DNA from: Phallus indusiatus
Taxonomy: Eukaryota; Basidiomycota; Agaricomycetes; Phallales; Phallaceae
Reading direction: 5' to 3'
DNA length: 64,000 nt
Assembly: GCA_027605045.1 (NCBI GenBank)
Contig: JAQFWX010000041.1
Coordinates: 124,001 to 188,000 of the forward strand
The notes beneath the pieces are model-generated. The model had not been told where the DNA came from and searched no databases. It saw nothing but the letters and a program-made list of their open reading frames with translations. The position numbers and the translations under genes were made by a program. Of the stretch, positions 11,281 through 23,113 are shown in pieces. Each line of letters starts with the position of its first letter. Positions within the stretch are counted from its first letter, which is position 1.

Positions 11281-12279
11281 ATGCCAATAACGTTTGCCGA
11301 ACCGTCATCGGCTCCAACCATGCTAGATGCTTATCACTACGTCGAAGAAGAAGAAAACTGGATCCCAATCCATCTCTGCAACTGCTTAACACCATCCCCA
11401 CCCCAACTGCGCCTCATAACATGGAACCTAAACGCAGGCGGACCCACTCCTACAAAACGATTCACCCGAATCTTGAACCACCTCCGCCTCACAGTCTTCG
11501 ATAAATCCGATCCAAAAGCGTCTTGTATTCTTTTTCAGGAAGTGCATGTTGAGATTTTACAAGCTATGCTTGATCATCGTTGGATTCGCGACCATTTTGT
11601 TGTTACGCCTATTAGTGGACAACACTGGACGACGCCGTACGGTCTCGTTTCGCTCATTTCGAAAGATATTCCTGTAAGCCGGGTGTTTTATATTGAGCTG
11701 CCACTCACGCGAGTGGGTCGTCATGCCTTATTTATCGACATCCACTTGAATTCCTCTTCTTCCTCGTCTTACACTTCGGAGGATTCCGACCAAAGCTCAG
11801 ACTCATCACCATCGCCCACATCATCGATGTCAGACCTCGCTCAAACAAACAGAACGTTACGAATCGCCAACACACATTTAGAACCCGAATCGGGCGGCGG
11901 GTTCCGGATCCGCCCAAAACAACTCCGCACGATCGCTCAGATGCTCAATGTCGCTAACGTGCACGCGTTTATTTGTGCGGGGAGTATGGTCAGCGTGCAA
12001 GACACCGATCATAAGGCACCAAGTCAATTAGGTTTAGCGGACGCGTTTAGAACGCCTTGTGGTAATGGAGCTACCTTTGTGAGAGGTTCGGAAACGTGGG
12101 GGAGGAGTCCTCATCGGCTGGATTTACCACCTGGACGACTCGATAAGATTTTGTATTTTCCGACTGAGTGGGTGGATGTTGGATCGCCGAGACGGATTGG
12201 AGATAAGTTTATGGCTACGAATGAGGTTTTTCCTAGTGATCATTTTGGACTGCTGTCTGAGGTTAAAGTAAAAAAATGA
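11281..12279 (+). CDS. EEP-superfamily phosphodiesterase-like protein related to TDP2, atypical active site
   Basis: An intronless frame of 332 codons starts at ATG 11281. It contains the EEP motifs in order: TWNLNAG (residues about 46-52, metal-site Asn), FQEVH (Glu), a serine-rich insert SSSSSSYTSEDSDQSSDSS (about 157-175), NTHLEPES, then GRLDKILYF and the terminal SDHFGLL. In TDP2 these domains remove tyrosyl adducts from DNA 5' ends; other EEP members are nucleases or phosphatases. The GDxN motif expected between NTHLE and SDH is replaced by AGSMVSVQ in the block FICAGSMVSVQDTDH, so the catalytic Asp and Asn are both missing. Either activity is lost or the metal site is rebuilt. Exact substrate is unknown. 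The flanking VCG-like strand and the TDH following it match the usual spacing, so the motif position is secure. Confidence 0.75.
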   Translation: MPITFAEPSSAPTMLDAYHYVEEEENWIPIHLCNCLTPSPPQLRLITWNLNAGGPTPTKRFTRILNHLRLTVFDKSDPKASCILFQEVHVEILQAMLDHRWIRDHFVVTPISGQHWTTPYGLVSLISKDIPVSRVFYIELPLTRVGRHALFIDIHLNSSSSSSYTSEDSDQSSDSSPSPTSSMSDLAQTNRTLRIANTHLEPESGGGFRIRPKQLRTIAQMLNVANVHAFICAGSMVSVQDTDHKAPSQLGLADAFRTPCGNGATFVRGSETWGRSPHRLDLPPGRLDKILYFPTEWVDVGSPRRIGDKFMATNEVFPSDHFGLLSEVKVKK

Positions 12280-12903
12280 TCATGATTCAGATATTTTGGT
12301 CTTTTTCTGTTTGAGAAAGAAAAAAGCATTTTATTGTTTTCTTGTAATTCATTCTGTCTCTGTTAATGTAATAGTTTCGGGTTGGTGATTGTAATGTTTA
12401 GCTAGCTGACAAGCTGCGACTTCTTTTCAAAAGTAATACAAGATGAGTCAAATACATATGTCAATGTCTAAAAAAAATTATATAGTTTAACTGCTCAACA
12501 AGTGTGTCATGAACGAAAGAGCGGAATAAAGATAAAAAGAAGTTGTGAAGAAAGGAAGGGTGAGACGATGTCGTGGGAGTAGAATTCAAAGAATGTCGGG
12601 CCGGAGCAGGCCGAAGCAGCCATGGATTCCACTGTTAAAAAAGCTACCGTCTCCATTGTTTAAAATGAAATCTTCCACTTCTGGTGATGGAGAATGAAGA
12701 AATATAAATTTACGTTATGCGTTGAGAAACGCTAATTTATCAGCTGATAGATGTCACGGTTCACCGAACTTTATGGAAGCCACCATAATAGCCATTAGTT
12801 GAGACAACGTAATTTTTGATTGATTGAGCTTTCAAGTACAAATTGATTTTGGAACATCAGCTGTCCGTTTTCTCAATGATCAATAAATCACCGGTTGGCA
12901 CCT
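12280..12903. other. Convergent 3' regions of EEP and phosphatase genes
   Basis: The EEP gene reads in from the left and the phosphatase from the right, so this holds both 3' ends. No gene is seen. Confidence 0.5.
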
Positions 12904-15746
12904 TCAATACCACTTCCTCGGAGGATCGCCGGTCGTAGTGATCCAATCCGGACCCTCTCTAACTTCCCAATCACCATTACACCCCCACTCCCAATCTGTC
13001 TCTTCAGCAAGCATCTGTTGTGACGAAACGAACGTGGTCAGCGGGCACATTCCGTCTTTTTGTTTATGGCAGCCTTCGATTCCTGTTAGAGGTACTACGG
13101 CATCGTTGATAACTATTCGGATTTGTTCTTCTGGGTGATGTGAGCACGAGAGTACTAAACGGAGTTTATCAGTCAAAAAAATTTTTTTAATTTGGAGTGA
13201 ATGCTTACACTGGAATTGAACGTTACCGGCAAACGGTGCCAATTGAGACGCAACAAACGACCGATGCTTTGGGATATGATCCGCGGGAAGAGGTCCCGAG
13301 CGAGCCAAATGCGTCAGATTCAAAGCCGTCAAAATGTTGAAAATGACAACTTCGTGCGTCGCATCGACGTAGAAATTATGATTTAGTGGGAAAGTGATTT
13401 CGTTGTCGTCTAATGTTCCGTTTGTGGAGGTGTTATGGATTGGAATAGGCCTGTGCGTAAGTCGGGCAATTAGTTCGTTGATGTAGCCTACGCCTAGGAC
13501 TCTTGCGAGAGGGGAGCCGAATGCGTTGTTGTACCTAGTAAATACAGATATAAAAAAGACGCTTTTTTATAGCGATTTACTTCTTACCAGAAGTGTAAAT
13601 CCCAGCTTGAAACAGGATGAGTTTGGAATATTCTCAAACGATAAAGCATCATACCTATATTCAAATCCTTTCCACTCCTTTTCGGTGAAGAGTTCACAGA
13701 ACTTGGAATATCCCAAAGCAACTGTCTATAAAAGAACATCAGTTAAAGCGAACCAGCTAAACAGAAAATACCACTTACTTCATATGCGCAGAGCTTGAAA
13801 AAACCATCATCAACAGACAGAACTTAAAAGAGTCAACCCGAGGTCATTATAACCTAGTACGCACCTGTTGAAAAGCATACACATCTTCGTAGGATAATAT
13901 ATATCCACGCAAATCCTTCTGCAACCTCTTTCTGGCGTGCTTGAGATACTTTGGTACCCATCTTTCAATGTAATGGGTTGCTCTGGAGTTCTTCGTTGGA
14001 TTTCCGGTATTTGCACATCTGCGTTATGCGAAAACGGTGAAGAAAGATTAGAAGAGCATTTAAAATGAGAGGTGCAGAAAAAGTCGTACGTTTTTGAGGG
14101 CAATAGTGTATTATTGAACTTTTGAAAAAAAAATAAGTAAAACTGATAGACAAACAAATTTTTTTTAAAAAAAATGAAACATACCCCTGGACCTTCAATG
14201 ATAATACTTTGATAATATTGCTCATCTGCCGGCCAGCCGAAAAATCCAAGAGCAAAGTTCTTAGCGGATGATACCATGCGGTCTCTGAGAAGATGTGAGA
14301 CCATGAACTTTAGAAAACACTATGAAGCGTACTGGGAACCGGTACGGAACACTGGTACTTCGTTATTATAGACAAAATCCTGATAGAAAAATGTTTTTCC
14401 TTGTTTTGTTTTAGAGTAGATTATAGTGAGTTTGACTGACGTTTAAGAGGAAGCCGTATTTCATCCGCATAGAAACTCCGAGGTCATCTGGATTTAGAAA
14501 GGTCAAGATTGTTATCTAAGTGTGATGACTATAAGACGCCTACAAAGCTGTTGGCGACCAAATGGCGTCAGAATCTGATGAATTGTTATGTGAGGTTCCA
14601 AAATGATTATACATATATGATACATGCTTACTTCTTCTCCGAGTTTGTACGTCCAGTCATTTAAGAACGACAGATGTCGGGGGGGTGGTGGTGGTTTAGC
14701 GGTACCATCACTGGGGGGCGTCTCTGATTATGTCAGGGGTGTTCTTCATTCGGACGTGAGTTCGAATACTCTCACACACGCCAAATAATAGGCCTCTGTT
14801 ACCCGCAGGGGGGAGTTTTAGTGGGTATTGAGCAATTGAGTCCCACACTACCTATCTAGGTGTGCGTAAATGCATTTCTCCTCCTCGTCAGGTGTGTTCT
14901 ATGTGCTGGACCAGGTCCAAACACCATAGTCACGTATACCTCCATAAAAAAAAAAAAAAAAAAAAAACGACAGATGTCCCTTCGCTCTCCATCTGCGACG
15001 CGCTTGGTTTAATCTTTCGGCAAACTGGGGAGGGTTTCCATATGAACCTATTCAAATGGAGGTTTTTCACATGAACTTAGAACAAACATAGCATTGAACG
15101 AACCTTTGGCAGATGGGTACCTAGCACCGTGCCGATGCAAAAGATGTAAACCTGTAATTTGACATGACTTTGGAGGCTCAGGGGACGAATCGTCCAACCC
15201 AAACGCGTCTTCTTTATTACTATACCATGGCGAAAGGTTTCCCCAATGCTTGAAGATATCAAATTTATCGTCTTTGTCGTGTTTTTTGGGCGCGACGAGG
15301 CTTGAGCCAGCGATGGCGGTGTGGAGAGGGTATTCTGGCGCTGTGGCTGCTACAGCAGCTTCAGCACCTGTCCGAGTGGAACCCCCAAATCCAACGCTCG
15401 TTGGGAAAAGCTCAGTGTACTCCGTGGCGGATACGATGGGGAAACTGTCGATCTCTGTCGAACCGGGTATGCCCCGAGCGATAGCTAAAAACTGAGTGTC
15501 GTCGTTCTCTGAGAAAGTGAGAATGGAAAGCTGCATTAAACCGCAGACTAGACAGCCCGCAATGAATGAGGCGATGAGGTGGTGTACATCGTAGGTACGA
15601 CGACGTGGAAAATACCACGGTGTTGTTGATTGTGGTTCAATGACGGGACTAGGTTCAATAGTTTTTTCATGTTCTGTGAACTCGGCTTTTTCGGAGAGAA
15701 ATGTTTTTTCTTCGTCGTGGTGCGTATGAAAGCCGAATCGGTCCAT
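12904..15746 (-). CDS. Phytase-like histidine acid phosphatase, membrane-anchored, exon split by a SINE
   Basis: The N-terminal exon (ATG 15746) has a cytosolic acidic region and one membrane segment, LIASFIAGCLVCGLMQLSIL, making a type II membrane protein. The catalytic LLHRHGARYPSAKG lies near 15120-15090. Following exons give GSYGNPPQFAERLNQARRR...RAKG, then HLSFLNDWTYKLGEE, ILTPFGRQQL, DDLGVSMRMKYGFLLN, PVFRTGSQ and DRMVSSAKNFALGFFGWP. Later come IPIHNTSTNGTLDDNEITFP and VDATHEVV (the proton-donor block), and the end at 12904. This is the full motif order of clade 2 histidine phosphatases acting on phytate or other phosphomonoesters. Between RAKG and HLSFLNDW the exon is interrupted by exactly 300 bases: a SINE plus one copy of its target site. 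Read through in frame, the insert gives a stop at 14901-14899. Unless the insert is spliced out, this allele is broken. Confidence 0.85.
14666..14678. repeat. Target-site duplication, left copy
   Basis: The sequence aacgacagatgtc occurs here and again at 14966-14978, bracketing the SINE. Removing the SINE and one copy restores an open phosphatase exon. Confidence 0.92.
14679..14965 (+). mobile_element. tRNA-derived SINE inserted in the phosphatase exon
   Basis: The element begins with a G-rich stretch followed by a box-A-like TGGTTTAGCGG (near 14690-14702) and a box-B-like GAGTTCGAATAC (near 14757-14768), the internal RNA polymerase III promoter spacing of a tRNA head. A body of about 170 bases follows, ending in a run of 22 A (14946-14967, the last two bases shared with the target repeat). 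It is flanked by perfect 13-base direct repeats. These are the features of a SINE copied by target-primed reverse transcription. It lies antisense to the host gene. Confidence 0.88.
14966..14978. repeat. Target-site duplication, right copy
   Basis: Identical to 14666-14678. The first two A residues merge with the SINE poly-A tail, so the true duplication could be 11-13 bases. Confidence 0.92.
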
Positions 15747-18145
15747 GACGCTGCGAGGGCTGTAGGTAACAATAAGAGAAAGGGCTCGTGAGATTCAAGT
15801 GGTATGAGAAGAGGTGGACGTACTATTTACAAGCGGTGTCCTGCATGTCAGAGAACGATTGAGGACCTCAATGTTGAAAGATTTATTAAAAACAGCAGGT
15901 TTATATATTGTTTTCTTGTTGATTGGGATACCCAATTGTATTAATCCCCGCCATACTTGAGTCAAACAGTTTCCAAACATGACTTTATGACGCGGCCATT
16001 AAACATATTAGGACGATAATTAAAAGAACAGGCTTTCTATGGATTCGTCGCGTATTAGACTCCATAATGAGAATCTGGTCGCATTGAAATGCCCTTCCGG
16101 CTTTCCGTTGGGCGTAGGGTGTTTAAATGGGACCTTGTGACGGCGTAAATACAGATGATTTCAACGAATAAAGGCATAATCGCCGTGAGGCATTATTGAC
16201 CTGGATTAAAGCATCTAAAGTACGCAGCGGGACATTAGTGCCAATACATACATACGTTCACTATCCCGCCTTTCACATTTTATTGTGGTATGCGAGGTTT
16301 TCTCAGTCAAAGGCGGATATCACCGTTAGCAACAAAATAGAAATGGCAATTAAGCCATTCGTGTAAAAATGCAATTTGAATTTTGAATTGAGAAGGACTT
16401 TGGATCAATAGAACAAGTTGTCTTCTGCGAACTCATTTCAGTTTTTTTTTCCCACCCTGACATGCAACTTACTTTGTCGCTCATTAGTTAGCCTCGAAAG
16501 GTAAATTATCATTGCGTTAATTCTTAAGGCTGCGAATGTTGTTTGTTCGCTCTGAGTATGAGACCTTTACGGCAGTCTGGGCTACGAAAAGGCTGGGTTC
16601 AAGTGAATTGGTGAGCGCTTATTCTGAGCTTTCGAAGGCATCCGATCTTCGGAGAAGCGCGTCGTCCTTGTGACAAGTTTGTAAACCTGGAACGTGGCGA
16701 CAGTTGGCGATGACGAAAAGTCTCCGCAGAACACTCCAAGTCATAGCCGCATCCAATCCACCACGGGCGGGTTACTATTAAAAAGGAATTGAATCCCGTC
16801 GCCGTGGACGTGTGTTGCGGTATTGCGGAGCCTTAGTACTAGTAGGACGGGCAGGGGTTTGTTCACAGATTTGCTAACTGAATTGATGTTAAAAAGCGCG
16901 CGCAGGATAGAAGAGTAAGCCAACTAATAATTACGGTGATTGTATGGTTGGGTAGTATCTTCCGACAACGGAAGTCATTGCCATCTTGATTCTCAGGTCA
17001 TTATTGTCGAAAGCTGATTGTCTTACCGTCGCAGGCGAATGGCAGATGTAAGCACGTGCATGTCCTTTATTTCCGCCTATGTCTCATAGTTTTTACTTAT
17101 TCAAATACTTTTACGTGCTTTAAGATCACTCAAGACATGATTAGACACGGTCGTCATTCCATTTAGTACCATTGGTCTATGGTACATCATGATGACCGAT
17201 GACTGGCACCGACAGCCAGAGCACCTTGTGAAACATGCCAATACTAGTCTTGGTTCAAATCCTTGTATAACAATTTCGTCTCCTGAGACTCTAGCAAGAT
17301 ATTGTGCTAGGACCGTTGACGCTACGTTTGGAGTTTGGAGTGGCGCAGGGTGGCCACATTGGAGCGAAGAAAGGTTCAAAACACGTCAACTACCGTACTC
17401 GCCAAAATCGACCCGTTGCAACACGAATCCTAAATGGCTTCGGCATCGATTGCGCCACGGTAACTATACAATTATCACGCGATTGAAGACGGATCGGAGC
17501 CGGTGAGCCACCGAATAGAATCTGAAAGATGCAAAATCAAGAAAGACAGAACAATCAGGCACGTGACGTTACACACTTAACGCATTAGAGCCTGGAGCGG
17601 CGAGCCTGTTACTTTAACTAGTAAGTTCTTATTTGGTAATAGCTGTTCCAGTCTCATTTTTGTACTTCCAATATACAATATTGTCAGTCGGGTTACACGA
17701 CTACGTTCTACTCTATTAGAACTCCTAGAAAATGAATTCAGTTCTTTTTAATGTTCATACGCGAAGAAAGCAGATCGGAACCCGATTCTTATATCGTGAT
17801 GAACCTCGCAATTTTCGTTCGTCTCTTGTTGGAAAAGGGGTATAACATTGATTACGCTTTTTTGCTTTTCGCATCAAGATCGGTATCTCCTGCCGTCCGA
17901 AGTTGACTCCGAAAATCCATTTCGTCGAGAATTTAGGCGAACAGCCAACGCACAGTATAGGATTTCCGAATGATCTGAATGCACTCCCGTGAATTGCGGA
18001 TCTCTGGCTGTACATAATGCCGATTTGCCAAAATAGGAAGACCTAGTGACAGATTTCTGACGACATGAGAAATTAGCAATTCGAATACTATATAATCCGA
18101 CCTGGAACGACAGACACTACTTCATTCACAGCATCTCATCCACAA
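15747..18145. other. Intergenic, 2.4 kb, no gene recognised
   Basis: The short frames here (60-105 codons) show no domain, signal or splice partner. A GGTTCAAATCC box-B-like string lies near 17252 without a convincing tRNA fold. The left part is the phosphatase promoter. The right part (about 18080-18145) is the promoter of the first adenylating enzyme, with tactatataatc near 18090. Confidence 0.45.
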
Positions 18146-20053
18146 ATGACTTACATCTCACATCTTACCTATATTCTCTCTAATGCGGCTCAGTTCCCTC
18201 AGAAGAGATGTTTCATCCTTCCTGAATTTGAGCCCGGTACGGACGAAAACGAGCCGCATCGAAAGATTATTGGCTGGAAGGACGTGTCGTATGGGAAGTT
18301 TTTAGAAGACATCAATTTATGTGCCACATACTTCCTAGACAAGTTCCAATCTCCTCCGGGCACCATCATTGGCCTATGGTTCGCATCACATGTTTTAACA
18401 CTTATAAATCTTTTCTCACTATTTATATCATCTTTTAGGATGTTCGGAATGACGTATCGAGACTTTGTCTACTTATTCGGATTGGTAATGGCGAAATATG
18501 TACCTCAACTCTTGAATCTCAAAATTCAGTCTGTGGACGCCGCCATAACCCATTTCAAACAATCAAATATCACTCATGTCATCTACGCTCCGGGTGCTCC
18601 ACCTGTCACTGAACTGAGCAAACATTTCCAAGTTCACCAGATGGTAGAAGTGGGACAATTACCGGGTCTGGTAGATTCACAGAAGTCTCACTTCCGACAA
18701 CAATCAATAGAGGAGAGCGGCGACGACGTTCTGATGATTTATCATACGTCCGGCTCGACGACTGGGCGACCGAAGCTCGTGCGATACACGCGAAGATGGA
18801 TAGACGCGAATGCCCGAAAACCATTACCAGGTCTTCCTGATGGAAAAGAAATAGGCATCGCCATAAACGGAATATCCCATCTAAGTCAATTAGCAAGTAA
18901 GACAATTAAACGATCTACTTCCTTACCAGAATACTAACATCCGCCTACTTTAAGTCTCGCTCATACAATTCTCTAATACAGCATGTTCTGTGATGCTCCC
19001 TTGGAACGACTTTACAGGCGCTGAACTTATTCAAATCATCAAAGAGTGCCATACGAATGCTCTATACCAGTTGACTCCCATTGCGATGCTGATTCTGCGG
19101 GAAGCTATGAACAATTCCGAACTTGAATCTGCATTAAAATCTCTAGAATATATTGCTATGGGTGGTGCAGCCCTCGGAGATAGAGAACGACTTTGGGCAT
19201 TAGAGAAAGGAATTATTTTGAAGGTATGTTACTTCTCTTAGTTTCTAGCTTTTTTTCAATATTTATGTTGTCCTATTAGAATATGTACGGAACCACTGAA
19301 ATGGGAATCACCATGGTTTGCGGAAGCGACGCTCTCACATTTCACCCGCTCAAAGCACCTGCCAGTCTTGTCTACGAATTCATTAGTGCTAATGGCAAAA
19401 CGGATTCAGAATATGGAGATCCTACATCCGAATTGGTTGAATTTGTCATCCAGCCCAGCTCATCGGACTATCCTGACCCTTCGCTGAGCAACTCAGTAGA
19501 TGGGTATTATCACTCAAAGGATCTGTTCCAACAAGTCGAGTCGGGTGGCTACAAATACCGAGGCCGTTCAGATGATATGATTGTCATGAGTAGAGGCCAA
19601 ATGTGCGATACCTTGTATGTAAAAACACCTTTTTATCCCGCTCTTTCGTTGAAGCTAATTAATTCATCGTCATTAGATACTTGGAAAATCAAATTTCTCT
19701 AATGTGTAAAGAGCTGATATCAGCTTGGGTCGTTGTCGGCTCGGGCAAGCCATCTCCGGCCGTTTTGGCTGAGCCGGCTGAGGACCACGAGTATGACAAC
19801 TCTTTGAAGGCAAAAATAGGAGAGAGGGTCAAACAGATCAACCAATACGGGTTCCCTCATGAGCGTATTCACCCATCTCACGTTCTTATTTTACCGCAGG
19901 GAACTTTACCCCGAACACCTGTAAGTGCTGGATTAACTTTTTATCGTGTCATTTCTTTTGATTAACCGCTCGGCTTTATAGAAAGGGAATGTAATTCGTG
20001 CTGCAGCTGAACGATTGTTCAAAGCAGATATTGATGCATTATTTGGCGTTTAA
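18146..20053 (+). CDS. Stand-alone adenylate-forming enzyme (ANL superfamily), copy 1
   Basis: The frame starts at ATG 18146 and is interrupted by about five short introns. The N-terminal block IIGWKDVSYGKFLEDI is followed, after an intron ending at 18438, by MFGMTYRDFVY. The ATP-loop is YHTSGSTTGRPKLVR (near 18738-18785). NMYGTTEMGI follows near 19280. The hinge block is GGYKYRGRSDDMIVMSRG (near 19545-19600), and the C-terminal lysine motif is LPRTP-KGNVIR, split by an intron at about 19921-19981. The protein ends at 20053, giving roughly 560 residues. All core ANL residues are present, so acyl- or aryl-adenylate formation is expected. No carrier, reductase or condensation domain follows, unlike NRPS-like reductases. 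The closest architecture I know is the N-terminal half of basidiomycete NRPS-like or acyl-CoA ligase proteins. Substrate unknown. A paralogue with the same exon plan lies 1.2 kb downstream. Confidence 0.85.
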
Positions 20054-21219
20054 ATTTCTAGAAGCGCTTAGTTACAGACTACAGTTACTTTAGCATAAAA
20101 TTTATTTCTAATTGTTCTAAGCATATGCGTATAATATCTGTTTGTATTTATCAGATGAAATAATAGTTTTTATTTGCAAGGAAAGATGAATACTTGTAAT
20201 ACCCCGCTCATTCTTTCCGAACTCCATCTCCTCACATGTGCATCCGCAGGCAATAATCTCACGATGATTAACCGGTTGATCTCGAGCTGGCTGAGTGGAT
20301 TCTCAGCTGTGTCAGCTCCAGACCCTTCGGACGGGGATGACAATCCGGACGAAAAAAGTTTAACGAATCGGAATTCATAGTAACCGCTTAAAGAGCTTTA
20401 CATGAAAAAGGGACAAAGTCGGACGTCAAATCTTATCCTCTTACTTCACATGCATTCAAACTTTTTGCACTAGTTTTTAAACATACATATTGAAAAACTT
20501 CTAGCTTTGAGAAAAGCAACGAGCGGGATCTAATCAATTTAGACCAGTGCCCTGCAAAATGCTTCGCATTTATTTATTTGTCGAAGAGCGACGAGCTTAG
20601 TCAGGGGCGGATCTGACTACAGTTGTGAACTGAATTACCCGGTAGCATGATTGCAGTCGCTAAGCGAGGTTGGAGCTCGAAGCGATATGAGAGGGATTTA
20701 CGTAATGTTGGGACCTTGAACAAAGCTCCCTTTGCTAAAAAACACGCGTTCGTCTCTACATACGCGCAATACAAAAGCTGAGTAGCCCGGCTTCTTATTT
20801 CAGTCTTACTGCAAAAGGCATGATGATGGCTCTCCAAAGCAGGGGAAGTGATACTTGTGGATGTCGACTTGGCGCTAGGATTAATTGGTTCAAAGGCTGG
20901 CGTCTGCTGGCGTTCGTGGCCATGACCGATAAGAACCCTTATTTTTTGCACCATTCCGGGATTCTTCTGAACACGCGCAAAATAAAAATAATATGCAAGC
21001 GAGCGCAGGCGGTTGCATATGCCGAATTTCCCGGTATTTTTCGTGAATATTATATGACACCGCTTAGCGGATGCAGACCCTTAAGGGCTTTCAATACCAA
21101 AAAATTAGCAAGTCAGCGATATGTATATAAACGGTGACCAACACTGGATCCAGGCAACCTTTCTTTTTCCTCCGACGCCCGCTCCCATATTCTAGTCTCG
21201 TTGACTTGTGTTCATTACT
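20054..21219. other. Spacer between tandem adenylating-enzyme genes
   Basis: This holds the 3' end of copy 1 and the promoter of copy 2 (atgtatataaac near 21120, about 100 bases before the start). Frames at 20174-20380 and 20820-21137 show no family resemblance. Confidence 0.5.
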
Positions 21220-23113
21220 ATGGTGTTCCAATCTCATCTGACGTTCCTTGAAGCCGCCGCAAAACAGTCTCCGGAAAGCCTATGCTTCAAATGTGCTCAG
21301 TTTAAAGACGAAAACGACGAGTCGTCGCATCGTCCGATTATTGGATGGAAGGATGTCACGTACGGCAAGTTCTACGATGACATCCAGCGTTGTGCCAAAT
21401 ACTGGATAAAGACACTCCAAGCTCCTCGTCGCTCCGTGATCGGCGTATGGTGGGTACATAATGGCCATCGTCATCTGAAACCATATTAATCAAAGAATTT
21501 TGAAATAGGATGTTTGGAGCGACTTACAGAGACACAGTTAACTATTTCGCGCTAACGCTGGCGACATACGTTCCACAAATTTTGAACCTCAAAATCCAAT
21601 CCGTCGAAGGCGCCATTTTCCATTTCAAACTCTCAGATATCACGCAGGTCATTTATGCACCTGGTGTACCAATTGATGGATTAAAAAATGATTTCCAAGT
21701 TTACGAGATCGCCACTATGGAGCAGTTAGCGTCTTTAGAAATACAAGACCCTGATTTACCAGCCTCGTACCCTTCGGATGAAAACGAACAAGACGTCACG
21801 AGCATCTACCACACATCTGGTTCCACGGCTGGCCGACCTAAACTTATCAAGCAGACACGTAGATGGGTTGATGGAAATGCGCGGAAGACTATACCAGGTT
21901 TAACCAAAGAAACCGACATCGCTTTGATGATGAATGGAATGGCTCATGTTAGCGAATTTTTAGGTGAGGAATCGAGACGTTCTCATTGTACACTTATTAA
22001 TGAAGTCTTGAAATTAGTGTCTCTTCAACAATTCAGGAGTCGTGCCTGCGTCGTATTGATACCTTGGATCGACTTTACCCCCGCCGAGCTTATTCAAATC
22101 ATTACGGAATGCAAGACGAATATCAGCTATCAGCTGACTCCTGTCTTGTGTGCAGCTTTGCGAGAAGCTATGAAAAACCCTCATTTAGAGAATCTGCTCA
22201 AGTCGCTGGACTTTATAGTTCACGGCGGTGCGGCTATCACGGATAACGAGCGTTTGTGGGCGATGGAAAGAGGAATTGCTTTCAGGGTACGTAGGACTGA
22301 GATTCCCCTCGTCTGAGGCTTGCTAATATGTGGGGTCTCATGCATAGAATATTTACGGGTCTACTGAGATGGGAATCAACATGACCTCGGAGAAACATCC
22401 TTTGATCTTTCATACTTTCCCAGTGCCCGGTCTCCTATATGAGTTCAGACCCATCTCATCAAATTCAACAGAAGGCGAAAGGAAATCATCAACGTCTGGG
22501 TTGGTGGAAATGGTTGTTTCATCTTCTTCCTTAGACTGTCCGCATCCTTCACTATGCGATCCTGTGGACGGGTGTTACCACTCAAGAGACCTGTTCGAGA
22601 TAGTCGAACCAGGTGGATATAAATACCGAGGCCGCTTGGATGATATGATCGTAATGAGTCGGGGTGATAACTGTGATGCCTTGTAAGTCAACTATCTCCA
22701 AATGACTTGCTATATGCAATGATTTTTCGTAGGTACATTGAGAATCAAGTTCTCCTTACCTGTAAAGAGTTCATATCGGCCTGTGTCGTGGTAGGCACAG
22801 CTAGGCCATCACCTGCCCTTTTGATAGAACTTGTGGAAGGCGAATCCTATAGTCGAACGATCAAGAACGAAATAGGGCAAAAAGTACTACAGATCAACGA
22901 GTTTGGTTGGCCTCATGAGCGTATTCACCCACAACGTATTCTGGTAGTGCCGTCGGGATCCTTGCCTAGGACGCCTGTAAGTGATAATTCAAAGTAGATT
23001 CAAGAGTTCAATAATATTTGGTGCAGAAAGGGAATATAAACCGCCGCATTACGGAAGCCACCTTTAAAGAAGAGATCGATAAGCTCTATAATGACGAAGT
23101 TAATGGGCACTGA
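21220..23113 (+). CDS. Stand-alone adenylate-forming enzyme (ANL superfamily), copy 2
   Basis: The start is the ATG at 21220 (MVFQSHLTFLEAAAKQSPES). The exon plan repeats that of copy 1: IIGWKDVTYGKFYDDI, an intron ending just before MFGATYRDTVNYFALTLATYVPQ, the ATP-loop YHTSGSTAGRPKLIKQTRRW (near 21808-21867), a STEMGI block near 22361, GGYKYRGRLDDMIVMSRGDN (near 22612-22670), and LPRTP-KGNINR across the last intron. It ends KLYNDEVNGH at 23113. The catalytic ATP-loop and C-terminal lysine are kept. Shared intron positions and near-identical core blocks show a tandem duplication with copy 1. Divergence in the N-terminus and in the region between 21660 and 21800 suggests a different substrate. 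Confidence 0.85.

Noticed and set aside
17205..17265. GGTTCAAATCC box-B-like string suggesting a tRNA
   Set aside because: The T-stem does not pair and no convincing box A or anticodon arm is found upstream.
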